From Ornithinimicrobium ciconiae (lineage in GTDB: Bacteria; Actinomycetota; Actinomycetes; Actinomycetales; Dermatophilaceae), in assembly GCF_007197575.1 (NCBI RefSeq), contig NZ_CP041616.1, positions 434,001-498,000 on the forward strand: a DNA stretch of 64,000 nt, given 5' to 3'. The notes below the pieces were generated by a model that saw nothing but the letters and a program-made list of their open reading frames with translations, searched no databases and had not been told where the DNA came from. The position numbers were made by a program, and so were the translations under genes. How positions within the stretch are numbered: the first letter of the stretch is position 1; each line of letters opens with the position of its first letter. This document shows positions 52,331 to 62,025 of the stretch, piece by piece.

Positions 52331-52717
52331 CTATCCGTTCGACGTGGGCGGGGCTGCGCCCAGCAGGGCCTGGAGATCGGAGATCTCCTGCTCGCTGGCG
52401 CCCCCGATGAAGTGCAGCATCGCCGCCTTGCGGTCACTGGTGTCGAGCGACTCCAGGGTGTTGCGCATGGTGGCGGCCGTCATCTCCTCACGCGACGCGG
52501 TCGGGCTGTACTGCCAGGCTCGTCCGTCGCGGACGCGGGTGACGACCTTCTTCTTGGCCAAACGGTCGAGCACGGTCATGACCGTGGTGTAGGCGAGGTC
52601 GCGATTCAGCGCGAGGCGCTCGTGCACCTCGCGCACGCTCATATCGCCGTCACTGTCCCAGAGAACATCCATGACGGCGCGCTCCAGGTCACCAAGACTC
52701 GCTCCGAACGGCCACAT
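52331..52717 (-). CDS. BlaI/MecI-family transcriptional repressor
   Basis: 128 residues. The winged helix is FGASLGDLERAVMDVLWDSD, then VREVHERLALNRDLAYTTVM and TVLDRLAKKKVVTRVRDGRA; the C-terminal helices dimerise and end SDLQALLGAAPPTSNG. ATG 52717 has TATCAT seven bases upstream, the local leaderless layout; an ATG nine bases earlier (52726) is less likely. A palindromic operator lies 32-48 bases upstream of the start. By shared motifs it is the best candidate regulator of cydA and the PPOX gene. Confidence 0.92.
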   Translation of the reverse strand: MWPFGASLGDLERAVMDVLWDSDGDMSVREVHERLALNRDLAYTTVMTVLDRLAKKKVVTRVRDGRAWQYSPTASREEMTAATMRNTLESLDTSDRKAAMLHFIGGASEQEISDLQALLGAAPPTSNG

Positions 52718-52748
52718 AGACCCCATGATACGCCTCCGCGGGCCGTAG

Positions 52749-52765
52749 TCCTACGTCGTGTAGGA
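52749..52765. promoter_or_regulatory. BlaI-type operator of the blaI-M56 operon (TCCTAC-GTCGT-GTAGGA)
   Basis: A perfect 6+5+6 palindrome covering the likely -35 region of the leaderless blaI promoter, as expected for autorepression. Core half-sites (CTAC/GTAG) and the 5-bp centre agree with the sites at 21108, 51284 and 51302. Confidence 0.78.
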
Positions 52766-52790
52766 GATCTCACTTCCGCCCGTCCCGGGG

Positions 52791-53813
52791 TCAGGGCGAC
52801 GGGTAGCCCTGCGGGTTGTCCTGCTGCCAGCGCCAGGTGTCGGCGCACATGTCCTCAACCGTCCGCTCCGCACGCCAGCCGAGCTCGGCCTCTGCGCGGG
52901 AGGGATCGGCATACGAGGCGGCGATGTCACCCGCACGCCGGGCCACCACGTCGTAGGGGATCTGCTGGCCGCTGGCCCGCTCGAAGGCGGTGACCAGCTC
53001 CAGCACGCTCGTCCCTGATCCGCTGCCAAGGTTCCACGCCGACAGCGGCTGGTCGGTCTGCCCGATCCGCTCCAGGGCGGCCAGGTGCCCCAGGGCCAGG
53101 TCGACCACGTGGATGTAGTCCCGCACGCCCGTGCCGTCCACCGTGTCGTAGTCGTCACCGAAGACCTGCAGCCGCTCGCGGCGACCGACCGCGACCTGGG
53201 CGATGAACGGCATCAGGTTGTTCGGTATGCCGGACGGGTCCTCCCCGATGCGTCCCGAGACATGTGCTCCGACGGGGTTGAAATAGCGCAGCAGCGCAAT
53301 CCGCCAGGTCGGATCGGCCACGGCGACGTCGCGCAGGATCTGCTCGATCATCACCTTGGTCCAGCCGTAGGGGTTGGTCGCCGACGTCGGCAGGTCCTCG
53401 GTCATCGGCACCGGAGCGTCGGCCCCATAGACCGTGGCGGAGGAGGAGAAGACGAGCTGGCGCACGGCATACTCCTGCATCGCGCGCACGAGGGAGATGG
53501 TGCCGCCGACGTTGTTGTCGTAGTAGTCCAGCGGCTGCTCGACGCTCTCACCGACCGCCTTCTTGCCGGCGAAGTGGATCACGGCGTCGAAGGCGCCCTC
53601 GCGCAGCACGGCGCGCACGGCCTCGTGGTCGCGCAGGTCAACCTCGTGCACCGGCAGGTCTGCCCCCGTGAGCTCCCGCAGCCGGTCGATGGCCGAGGGC
53701 ACCGCGTTGCTGAAGTTGTCGAGGATCTCGACCTGGTGGGCCGCGGCGAGCTCGACGACGGTGTGGGAGCCGATGAACCCGGCACCGCCGGTGACCAGAA
53801 CCTTCTGCCTCAT
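52791..53813 (-). CDS. galE: UDP-glucose 4-epimerase
   Basis: 340 residues, extended SDR. The NAD motif is TGGAGFIGSH (8-17), the catalytic Ser/Tyr/Lys region is SSSATVYGADAPVPM and NPYGWTKVMIEQ (Y-x-x-x-K), and RYFNPVGAHVSGRIGEDP is the substrate loop typical of GalE. It converts UDP-glucose to UDP-galactose for envelope sugars or galactose use. TAAGGT seven bases before ATG 53813 supports the start. It lies 68 bp behind the ABC operon on the same strand. Confidence 0.95.
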   Translation of the reverse strand: MRQKVLVTGGAGFIGSHTVVELAAAHQVEILDNFSNAVPSAIDRLRELTGADLPVHEVDLRDHEAVRAVLREGAFDAVIHFAGKKAVGESVEQPLDYYDNNVGGTISLVRAMQEYAVRQLVFSSSATVYGADAPVPMTEDLPTSATNPYGWTKVMIEQILRDVAVADPTWRIALLRYFNPVGAHVSGRIGEDPSGIPNNLMPFIAQVAVGRRERLQVFGDDYDTVDGTGVRDYIHVVDLALGHLAALERIGQTDQPLSAWNLGSGSGTSVLELVTAFERASGQQIPYDVVARRAGDIAASYADPSRAEAELGWRAERTVEDMCADTWRWQQDNPQGYPSP

Positions 53814-53881
53814 GGCACCGACCTTACGGGAGGGCGCCCATCAGACGCCGGCGTGGGAGGACCCGCGCTGCCGGTCCGGGC

Positions 53882-54586
53882 TCAGGCGTCGGCGCTGGCC
53901 AGGGCGCCGTCGGCCACGTGCCCGTCGTGCAGCTCGATGAGCCGGTCGGCGCGAGCCATCAGGATCGGGTCGTGCGTGGAGACGACGGCGGCGATGCCCC
54001 GCTCGTGAGTCAGCTCGGAGAGCAGGTCCATGATCGTGGCTGCCGTGTCGGAGTCCAGCTGGCCCGTCGGCTCGTCGGCGATCAGGATCTGCGGGTCGCT
54101 GACCAGGGCCCGGGCGATGCCGACGCGCTGCTGCTGACCGCCGGAGAGCTCATAGGGTCGCTGCGTCCCGTGCTTGCCCAGCGAGACCTTGTCGAGCGCC
54201 GCGGCCACCCGGTCGGCACGCTCCGCGACGGGGGTCTTCTTTAGCCGCAGCGCGACCTCGACGTTCTCGGCGGCCGAGAGCACCGGCACGAGCCCGAAGC
54301 TCTGGAAGATGTGCCCGACCATCTCGCGACGCACCGCGAGCACGTCGTTCTCCTTCATCTCCGAGAGCACCCGGCCGTCACCGAGCAGCACGCGCCCGGA
54401 GGTCGGCCGGTCCAGCCCACCCAGGATGTTGAGCAGGGTCGTCTTGCCGGAGCCGGAGGGGCCGCGCACGACGGTGAGCTGCCCGGGGTGCACCTCGACG
54501 GTGACGTCGACCAGCGCGTGCACCTCGGCGGCGCCCTTGCCGAACGTGCGGGAGAGCTGCTCCGCCCGGATCAGATAGTCACTCAT
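53882..54586 (-). CDS. ABC transporter ATP-binding protein (MacB/LolD type)
   Basis: 234 residues: GPSGSGKTTLLNILGGL Walker A, LSGGQQQRVGIARALVSDP signature, ILIADEPTGQLD Walker B and VVSTHDPILMARADRL. This pattern fits MacB/LolD-type exporters that work on envelope substrates. The start overlaps the stop of the previous ATPase (54583-54586). Confidence 0.93.
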   Translation of the reverse strand: MSDYLIRAEQLSRTFGKGAAEVHALVDVTVEVHPGQLTVVRGPSGSGKTTLLNILGGLDRPTSGRVLLGDGRVLSEMKENDVLAVRREMVGHIFQSFGLVPVLSAAENVEVALRLKKTPVAERADRVAAALDKVSLGKHGTQRPYELSGGQQQRVGIARALVSDPQILIADEPTGQLDSDTAATIMDLLSELTHERGIAAVVSTHDPILMARADRLIELHDGHVADGALASADA

Positions 54587-55629
54587 GAATCCTCCTTGGC
54601 GGGCCGGAACACGGCGTTGGGGTCCGCATCCTCGGCAGTATGCCGATCGCCCGGGTCACGCGTCCCCGTGCCGGTGGTTTCGCTGCCGGCCTCGTGGTGC
54701 TCGGGATCGACGGGGCGGTTGCGTTCGGCATCCGGCCACACCCCGACGTGGTCGGGCTCCAGCTCGAGCCGGACCCGGTCCCGCAGTCCGAGCTCGGTGA
54801 CATAGCCACTGGGCAGCTGCATGCGCCCGGCCCGGTCGATGACCGTGTACTCCTCTGCGACCAGGTGCTCCACGCCGTGCTCGTCGACCTCGGTGTGGCG
54901 CAGCACCTCGGTGGAGGTGCGGCCGTCCCGGATCTGCACGGTGCGGCGCACGTGATCGGCGATCGTCGGGTCGTGCGTGACGATCAGGACTGTGACGCCG
55001 AGCTGCTCGGAGGCCTCGCGCATCGCGTCCAGGACGATCTCGGACATCGCGTCATCCAGCTCACCGGTCGGCTCGTCGGCCAGCAGGACGGCCGGGTTGT
55101 TGGCCACGGCCGTGGCGATCGCCACCCGCTGCTGCTGGCCACCGGACATCTCCGCCGGGCGGCGGTCCCGCACGTCGGCGACCCCGAGCAGCTCCAGCAG
55201 CTCGCCCACCCGCTCCCGCCGCTCCCGCGCGTTGCTGATCAGCAGCGGCAGGGCGACATTCTCTGCGGCGGTCAGGAAGGGCATCAGGTTGCGTGAGGTC
55301 TGCTGCCAGACGAAGCCCACGGTGTGCCGCTGATAGCGCACCCGTTGCGTGCGCGACATCGACCCGAGGTTGACCCCGGCCACCGTCGCGCGTCCGCCGG
55401 TCGGCTTGTCCAGACCGGACAGGATGTTGAGCAGCGTCGACTTGCCCGAGCCAGAGGCGCCGACGAGCGCGACGACATCGCCGGGTTCGACCCGCAGGTT
55501 CAGACCCTGCAGCGCCTGGATCTCCACCCCCTCGGTGGAATAGATGCGGACCAGGTCCTCACACAGGATGTCCGGTCCACCGTGGTCCCGGCTGGTGACT
55601 CCGGCGAGCGGGGTGTCCGTTGTCGTCAT
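54583..55629 (-). CDS. ABC transporter ATP-binding protein with a C-terminal extension
   Basis: 348 residues. The ATPase domain has GASGSGKSTLLNILSGL, MSGGQQQRVAIATAVANNP and LLADEPTGELD; it is followed by a ~100-residue extension (VLRHTEVDEHGVEHLVAEE and an acidic tail) not usual in LolD. The ATG at 55629 is preferred after a good AAGGAG-type site (TGAAGGAGTC); an upstream frame is a repeat artefact. Between it and the permease gene is a GGTGCT run (about 55667-55690). Confidence 0.88.
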   Translation of the reverse strand: MTTTDTPLAGVTSRDHGGPDILCEDLVRIYSTEGVEIQALQGLNLRVEPGDVVALVGASGSGKSTLLNILSGLDKPTGGRATVAGVNLGSMSRTQRVRYQRHTVGFVWQQTSRNLMPFLTAAENVALPLLISNARERRERVGELLELLGVADVRDRRPAEMSGGQQQRVAIATAVANNPAVLLADEPTGELDDAMSEIVLDAMREASEQLGVTVLIVTHDPTIADHVRRTVQIRDGRTSTEVLRHTEVDEHGVEHLVAEEYTVIDRAGRMQLPSGYVTELGLRDRVRLELEPDHVGVWPDAERNRPVDPEHHEAGSETTGTGTRDPGDRHTAEDADPNAVFRPAKEDS

Positions 55630-55711
55630 GGTGACTCCTTCACCGCGGTGGTCGTCACCGCTCTGGTGCTGGTGCTGGTGCTGGTCAGTGTGCCGTCGGC
55701 CATCGTCTCGG

Positions 55712-58528
55712 TCATCTCTCCTCGCCCCCGCGCAGCGTGCTGACCAGGTCGGCCCGGCCGGACAGCGTGGCGGACACCGCGATGGCCAGCCCGACGACGA
55801 GCAGGATGCCCAGGGCCACCGGCCCCAGCACCGCCCAGTCGATGGCCAGCGAAGGTTGTGTGTCCCCACCGGTGAGGCCGGTGAGGTCGATCGCCTTGAG
55901 CAGCAGCCAGGGGACCAGCACACCAAGGGCCGCCCCGACGGCAAAGGCCATCGCGACCAGCGGGCCGAGCTCCCAGGCGGTGAGACCGCGGGCCTGCCGC
56001 TGGCTCAGCCCCAGGGTGCGCAGCACCGCAAACAAGGTGGTGCGCCCGGCGGCGCCCATCAGCTGCACACAGAGCACCGCCAGGACGGTCAGGGCGGTGG
56101 TGGCCACGACCGCGGCAACCAGGAGTCCTGACATGGACCCGGTGACCGGGGCCTCGCGGAAGGTGGCGAGCTGGGCGCGCGGAGTCTCGGCCAGCGCGTT
56201 GGGGACGGCAAGGTTGAGATCAGCGGTCAGCGTCTCGGTCTGGCCGGGGTCGGCTGCCTTGACAAGCACGACCGCCCCGTCTGGTGTCGAACCTCCGGCC
56301 GCTTCCCACTGGGTCCGGTCCACAATCAGGAACTCCCCCCGGGTCCGCACGCCGGGCAGCTCGTCGACGTGCCCGATCACCTCGACCTCGCCGTGGCCCT
56401 CCAGGGAGCCGCCGCCGGAGTCGGCCACCAGCTCTCCTCCGGCCACGACGGGAGTCGCGCTGCCGGCGGAGGCAAAGAGCGCTTCGGGCAGCGGCGTGAG
56501 GGGGGTGTCCGCCCAGACCTCTGGCAGGGTGCTGTCGACGATATAGATCGTCAGCCCGTCAGCCGTGAGCTCACCGCGCAGATCCGCGTTGTGCGTCGCG
56601 GGCCGGATCGCAGCGACCTCGGCGACACCGTCCACCCCCCGGACCGTCTCGACGTCCTCCGCCGACCAGGTCGGACCGGACATCCGGACGTCGGCACCGG
56701 CGGTGCGCCACACGGCGGACTCAGCCCCGGTGTTGATCGTCGCGGCCAGGACCGAGGACAGGACCGCCACCGAGACCCCCAGGATCACAGCCAGGGCCGG
56801 GATGACCCCACCGGCGGGATCGCGCACCGCACGGGCCGCCCCGAGGAAGTTGGTCAGGCCCCGTCCGCGGCGGAACAGACGCATCAGGGCGTGCACGGGC
56901 AGCGGGTAGAGACGCAGCGTGATCACGCAGGCCGCCAGCGCGAGCAGCACCGGGGTGGCGACCATCAGCAGATCGACTCCAGTGTCGACGCTGACCACGG
57001 TCACGGCGTCCGGACCGGTGCCCTCGGTTGCCTCCGAGACACCGGTGAGGCCCCGGTCGAACAGCCGCCAGATCGCCAGCCCCGCGAGGGCGAGCACGAC
57101 CACCTCGGCGAGCATCCGCAACCGGCTCGCGCCGCGACTACTCAGGTCGCTGCGGCTGGACCGGCTGGCAGTGCTCGCGGTCGTCGCCAGCACCACGGCA
57201 GGGGCGAGGGCCATGAGGCCGACCGGGAGCCACTCGGTCCATCCGCTGGCCGGCAGGTCGATGAGGTTGGCGGCATAGTGCCCAGCGACCGCAGCCGGGA
57301 TGCCAGCGGCCAGCCCCTCCAGTGCCATCGCTCCCCGGACCTGAGCCGGAGAGCCGCCGCGGGCGGTGGCCAGGGCCAGGGTCTGCTGCCGGCGCGACAC
57401 GATGAGACTGCCCGCGAGGGCGAGGACGGCGAGAGCGACGCCGATCGGCCCGGCAGCCACCACAGCCAGGATCGAGGCCGTGGCGCGCTGCTGCTGAGAC
57501 AGCGCCTCGAAGGTGCTCAGTGACTCAGTGCTGAAGGTGGTCTGGATGGGTGGGGTGGACAGATTGACGCCCGGGGAGTTGAAGGTGGTGTCGAGCTCCT
57601 CGGCGGTCTCCGGCATCCGCAGGTCCTGCTGCGTGGCAGTCAGCCGGATCAGTTGGCTGGTGACCTGATCGATCTGGTCACCCGAGACGCCCTCACCCTG
57701 GACCGGATAGAACAGCTTCATCGCGTTGTTGGTGATCGGTCCCGTCGACCCGGGGTTCTCAGGCGGCAGGTATGCCGTGATGAAACCCACCAGACCGAGG
57801 TCACCGGAGAAGATCTCGCCCACTCGGGTCGAGTTGGGCATGTGGGCCCAGCGAGGATCCTCGGGGTTCTTGGGCACATAGGTGCCGGTGATCAGGAAGT
57901 CCGCGAAGGTGTCACCAGGGGCCAGGTTGAGCCGGTCGGCGGCATCATCCAGGATCACCACCTGCACAGGGCCGTCAACAGTGCCCTCGGGGATGCTCTC
58001 AGCGGGCAGTTGTGGGCTGGGGTTGAGCACCATCTGCGGCCAGTCACCGGAGACCAGGTCGACGTGCTCCTCCAGCAACGGGTCGATGCGCTGCTGGATC
58101 GCGACCCGGGCGAACTCTGTGCCCTCGGGGGGCTGCTGGAGGGTGTCGTTCTTGCCCAGCTCGATGAACAGGTCGCCGGGCCCCATCATGGAGCGCAACG
58201 GCTCGGGCTGTGCCTGGCGGGTCTCCTCCATCCCGTCGAGCAGGTCGCCCCAGGTGTCCTGAGCGGAGGTGTACTCGCGCCCCGCCTCGGGGACGATGGT
58301 GGCACTCCAGTTGGCCATCAGGTCGCGTTGCTGCGCAGAGAGAGCACCCACCTGATAGGGCACCTGCCGACTGTTCATGTCCAGGATGAAACGGGGCCAC
58401 AGCGTCGCCGCGAAGGCGATCAGGGCGACCAGCACCGCCAGAAGCAGGGTTGGCCAGGGGTCGGCGAAGACCTGACGCAGGACCACCCGGGCGCGCCCCG
58501 GCACCCGGACGGCGCCGTGCCGGCTCAT
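55712..58528 (-). CDS. FtsX/MacB-type ABC permease, 938 residues
   Basis: An N-terminal helix (TLLLAVLVALIAFAATLWP), a large external domain of about 270 residues, FtsX helices in the middle and end (e.g. ILAVVAAGPIGVALAVLALA and ATTALTVLAVLCVQLMGAA), and a second external part. This is the two-module FtsX layout used for substrates handled at the outer face of the membrane. It overlaps the 1148-residue permease gene by four bases. Confidence 0.87.
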   Translation of the reverse strand: MSRHGAVRVPGRARVVLRQVFADPWPTLLLAVLVALIAFAATLWPRFILDMNSRQVPYQVGALSAQQRDLMANWSATIVPEAGREYTSAQDTWGDLLDGMEETRQAQPEPLRSMMGPGDLFIELGKNDTLQQPPEGTEFARVAIQQRIDPLLEEHVDLVSGDWPQMVLNPSPQLPAESIPEGTVDGPVQVVILDDAADRLNLAPGDTFADFLITGTYVPKNPEDPRWAHMPNSTRVGEIFSGDLGLVGFITAYLPPENPGSTGPITNNAMKLFYPVQGEGVSGDQIDQVTSQLIRLTATQQDLRMPETAEELDTTFNSPGVNLSTPPIQTTFSTESLSTFEALSQQQRATASILAVVAAGPIGVALAVLALAGSLIVSRRQQTLALATARGGSPAQVRGAMALEGLAAGIPAAVAGHYAANLIDLPASGWTEWLPVGLMALAPAVVLATTASTASRSSRSDLSSRGASRLRMLAEVVVLALAGLAIWRLFDRGLTGVSEATEGTGPDAVTVVSVDTGVDLLMVATPVLLALAACVITLRLYPLPVHALMRLFRRGRGLTNFLGAARAVRDPAGGVIPALAVILGVSVAVLSSVLAATINTGAESAVWRTAGADVRMSGPTWSAEDVETVRGVDGVAEVAAIRPATHNADLRGELTADGLTIYIVDSTLPEVWADTPLTPLPEALFASAGSATPVVAGGELVADSGGGSLEGHGEVEVIGHVDELPGVRTRGEFLIVDRTQWEAAGGSTPDGAVVLVKAADPGQTETLTADLNLAVPNALAETPRAQLATFREAPVTGSMSGLLVAAVVATTALTVLAVLCVQLMGAAGRTTLFAVLRTLGLSQRQARGLTAWELGPLVAMAFAVGAALGVLVPWLLLKAIDLTGLTGGDTQPSLAIDWAVLGPVALGILLVVGLAIAVSATLSGRADLVSTLRGGEER

Positions 58529-61500
58529 CGGATCTCCTCGCGGTATTCACGGTCCAGCGCCTGGTCGCGCACCGTCAGGTAGAGCACGACGAGCAGGAGG
58601 GCGAGGGCCAGGCACAGCCCGAGCAGGAGACCAGCCCAGAAGGGGGCCTCGAGCACCAACGGAGCCGGCAACTGGGCCTGACCCGCCAAGGTGGTGCTGC
58701 GGGACAGCTCGGGCACGACCAGGCGCCCGACGAGCCAGCCGCTCAGCAGACCCAGCCCGAGCGAGGCCAGGACGACGGCCGCGAGCTCAGCCGCCCTGGC
58801 GCGGGCCTGGCCACCGGGTGTCATGCCCAGGGCACGCAGGACCGAGACCTCGGGACGGCGCACCCGCAGCAGGTTGGCGGCGACGGCGCCGATGCCGGTC
58901 ACCGCGAGCAGCACCGCACCGGCAGAGGCGACCCAGAAGACCAGGCGCACGGCGCTGGCCGCGTCGGTGATCGACACCGCACCCACCCCGGTGGCGGCCG
59001 CGATCCCGGGCAGCCCCTGAGCCGCGGCTGCGGTCGCCTCAGGGTCAGCGCTGGAGGCCCACAACTGGGTCGGAGCGCCCAGCGTGTCCCCGCTCACGAC
59101 CAGGTGGGTGCTCAGGGCCGAGGTGTCGACGAGCACACTGTGCGGGGCCGTGGTGCCGGGGACAGCAGTGATGATCGCCGCGACCCGCGCCGGGATGTTG
59201 CGGTTAAAACCCTGCACTGTGATGCCCATGCCGACCTGGAAGTTGCCGGTCTCGGCCAGAGACTGCGTGATCGCGACCGGGAGGGCCTCGTCCGAGGTGC
59301 CGTCGCCCGTGTCCTGACCCTCGGCTGGGCCGGTGGCTCCGGATCCGGCCAGACCCGGATCGCGCAGCGGCACCACGGCGACGGTGTCGTTGTTCAACGT
59401 GTTGAGGTCCTCGCGCCCCGTGACAGCGGTCAGGACCAACCCGTCCTCGCCACCCGCCAGGGTGCCCGTGGTGGGGATGGCGACCTGGTCGACCAGGTCG
59501 CCCTCCGGCTCGGGCCACTCGGTCGGGATCGGGGTCTGCCAGCTGGCCAGCGCGGTCGGGTCGGCGAGCAGGTTGGTGCCGGTCCCCTCCTCACCGGTCG
59601 TGGTGAGAGTGCTGATGCTGGCCTCGACGTCATAGAAATAGCCCGTCTGGGGGAACCCGAGGTCGATGCCGACCAGGCTGCGTCCCGGGCCGGGATCGAC
59701 CGGCACCTGCACGGTGGCCGCCATCGGCACACGTGACACCGCGACCTGGGGACGTCCGGCCGGGTCGTCGACCGAGACGCCGAAGTCGAAGTCGACCGGT
59801 GGTGCTTCGACGCGCAGCAGACTGCCACTGGCCTCGTCCCAGAACCAGAGGGAGATGGTCAGCTGCTCGTCCTGCCCGAACGTCCCTATGACGTGCTGCA
59901 CCTGTTGACGCTGCTCGGCCTCCAGCTCCTCCGCAGAGGGAGGCTGACCGAACTCTGCCTCGTAGTCCGCGGCGTAGAGCTCGGTGATCCAGGTGACGAC
60001 GCTGTCCAACTGCTCCTGCAGCTCCTCCTCATCCGGGATGACGGACAGGTCCAGGGACAGGTTGAGCGCGGTCGCGCTCTCCGGCAGCAGCAGGGCCGTC
60101 TCGGGGCGGGTCGTGCCGCTCACCGCCGCGCTGACCTCCGGCACGTCGAGGATGCCTTCGGGCACGCTGACCGCCTCACCGAGCTGGTCGACCGGCAGCG
60201 CGGTGTAGGACACGACGGTGCTGCCGACCCGGCCGTTGGACAGCCACACCGGGGCACTGGCCCCGACCCCTTCGATGTCCGCCAGGGTCGGCACGGTCGC
60301 CAGCGTTGTGCGCGAGACCGGGCCGGGGGCCACGACGGCGCGGACATCGGCGCCGCGCCCCAGGGAGGCGATGCCGTCGCGCAGGTTGGCGGAGGTCCCG
60401 GCATACAGGCCAGAGACGGTCGTGGCACCGACCGCGAGGACGGTGAGCACGACCGGCACGGCATACACGACGATCCGCCGGGAGACCTGGGCGGACACCA
60501 GGTGGGTCAGCAGGCCGCGGGACCGGCGGCTGAGTGCCTCCACGAAGCGGGCGACAGGGCCGAGGACCGTGGTGGCCAGCAGGGCCGCGGCCGCCAGCAG
60601 CAGGGCGGGCGCGGCGCCGGCCACGAGGTCGGTGCGCAGGCTGCCGTCCTCCGAGGTCACCAGGGGGGAGCCATAACGGTTGAGTTGCCACCAGGAGATG
60701 GCTGCGGCGCCGAGGGTCAGCACCAGGGTGCCGAGGGCGGCGACGGTCCGGGTGCGTCCGGAGCGGTCTGTGGCCGAGCGTGCCGCGAGGGCCCGCACCT
60801 GGAGCACGGCCACGACCACCAGGGAGGCCAGGACCGCGACCCCGGACAGCAGCCCGGTGCGCACCACCAGGCCGGTCTGGAGGTCGCCGGCCGGGACCAG
60901 CTGCATCACGCCCAGGCCCGCGGCGGTGCCCAGGGCTGCCGCCACGACCGAGACGGCAAGGGCCTCCAGCACGGACCAGCCCAACACCTGACCGCGGGAC
61001 GCGCCGCGGGCGATGAGCAGCTCCACCTCACCGGCCCGGGCCTGCGCCTGCAGCCGAGCGATCTGGACCAGGGCGATCAGGCTGACCAGGAGCAGCAGGG
61101 TGACCGGCACGAGGTTGAGCGCGCGGGCCGTGGCCAGGTTGCGCGAGGCGGTCGCGGCGGTCGGGGCCAGGTCGCCCTCCACGGTCACGCCGCGCACCGA
61201 GACCTCAGGGACCTGCAGGTCCCGGTCCAGGTCGGCGGCCACCGCCGCCAGACGCGGCATGTCGGCGGGCAGCACCCGGTCGGCGTCGGGCTGGACGGTG
61301 AACCGCACGAAGGGCGTCGAGCCGAACGAGCCGGCGGCGGACTCGGGGACCACCAGCGGGCCGACCTGACCGTCGGAGCTGCCGGCCTCGATCAGCGGGT
61401 CGTCAAACCAGAAGGCGTCCTGGGGATCCATCGGGCGCCAGAGCGCGGTGAGCTCGACCGGTGCGCCGCCCACGTCAAGGATGTCACCGACCCCGACCCC

Positions 61501-61971
61501 CCACAGCTCGGCAGCGCCGGCGTGCAACGCCCCCTGGATCGGCTCGCTGTCGCCCTGCGGCCAGGCGCCCTCGACGACCTCGATGCGCTCAGTGAATAAC
61601 TCGTCCTCGGCCGTGAGCGCCGGACCGGCCATGACGATCACCCGGCCGTCCTGATCGGCGACCGTGCGCGGCTCGGAGGCGATGGTGCGCTGGATCAGCA
61701 CCTCTGTGGGTGCGAAGGCCTGACGGATGATCTGGCTGGCGGCGCTGTCCTGGGCCCCCGGGTCCTCAGCCAGCCGGGTCTGCGCCCGGATCCCGGCCTC
61801 GGTGGGCGCGGCATCACCGAGGGCGTGCCGGGCCGCGGTGGTGGCCGCCGCCTCGGAGTAGCCCAAGGTGCCGGCGATGATCGCTGTGGTGCCCGCAGCC
61901 AGGACCAGGATGGTCAGCAGCAGGCCAAGGCCCGCCCGTGCCCTCTTGGCGAGCAGCGCAGCAAAGCCCAT
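58525..61971 (-). CDS. FtsX/MacB-type ABC permease, 1148 residues
   Basis: First gene of the operon: it starts with an RARAGLGLLLTILVLAAGTT-type helix, has an external domain of ~210 residues, FtsX helices, a second very large external domain of ~400 residues (low Cys, rich in Asp, Glu and Thr) and FtsX helices at the end. The two permeases and two ATPases probably form one exporter or a lipoprotein-releasing system for an unknown envelope substrate. Start ATG 61971 follows GGAAGGGACATCG. Confidence 0.87.
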   Translation of the reverse strand: MGFAALLAKRARAGLGLLLTILVLAAGTTAIIAGTLGYSEAAATTAARHALGDAAPTEAGIRAQTRLAEDPGAQDSAASQIIRQAFAPTEVLIQRTIASEPRTVADQDGRVIVMAGPALTAEDELFTERIEVVEGAWPQGDSEPIQGALHAGAAELWGVGVGDILDVGGAPVELTALWRPMDPQDAFWFDDPLIEAGSSDGQVGPLVVPESAAGSFGSTPFVRFTVQPDADRVLPADMPRLAAVAADLDRDLQVPEVSVRGVTVEGDLAPTAATASRNLATARALNLVPVTLLLLVSLIALVQIARLQAQARAGEVELLIARGASRGQVLGWSVLEALAVSVVAAALGTAAGLGVMQLVPAGDLQTGLVVRTGLLSGVAVLASLVVVAVLQVRALAARSATDRSGRTRTVAALGTLVLTLGAAAISWWQLNRYGSPLVTSEDGSLRTDLVAGAAPALLLAAAALLATTVLGPVARFVEALSRRSRGLLTHLVSAQVSRRIVVYAVPVVLTVLAVGATTVSGLYAGTSANLRDGIASLGRGADVRAVVAPGPVSRTTLATVPTLADIEGVGASAPVWLSNGRVGSTVVSYTALPVDQLGEAVSVPEGILDVPEVSAAVSGTTRPETALLLPESATALNLSLDLSVIPDEEELQEQLDSVVTWITELYAADYEAEFGQPPSAEELEAEQRQQVQHVIGTFGQDEQLTISLWFWDEASGSLLRVEAPPVDFDFGVSVDDPAGRPQVAVSRVPMAATVQVPVDPGPGRSLVGIDLGFPQTGYFYDVEASISTLTTTGEEGTGTNLLADPTALASWQTPIPTEWPEPEGDLVDQVAIPTTGTLAGGEDGLVLTAVTGREDLNTLNNDTVAVVPLRDPGLAGSGATGPAEGQDTGDGTSDEALPVAITQSLAETGNFQVGMGITVQGFNRNIPARVAAIITAVPGTTAPHSVLVDTSALSTHLVVSGDTLGAPTQLWASSADPEATAAAAQGLPGIAAATGVGAVSITDAASAVRLVFWVASAGAVLLAVTGIGAVAANLLRVRRPEVSVLRALGMTPGGQARARAAELAAVVLASLGLGLLSGWLVGRLVVPELSRSTTLAGQAQLPAPLVLEAPFWAGLLLGLCLALALLLVVLYLTVRDQALDREYREEIR

Positions 61972-62025
61972 CGATGTCCCTTCCCTGCCGCCTCACGGTG
62001 ACGACCGACCCCTGGTCCAGATAGT

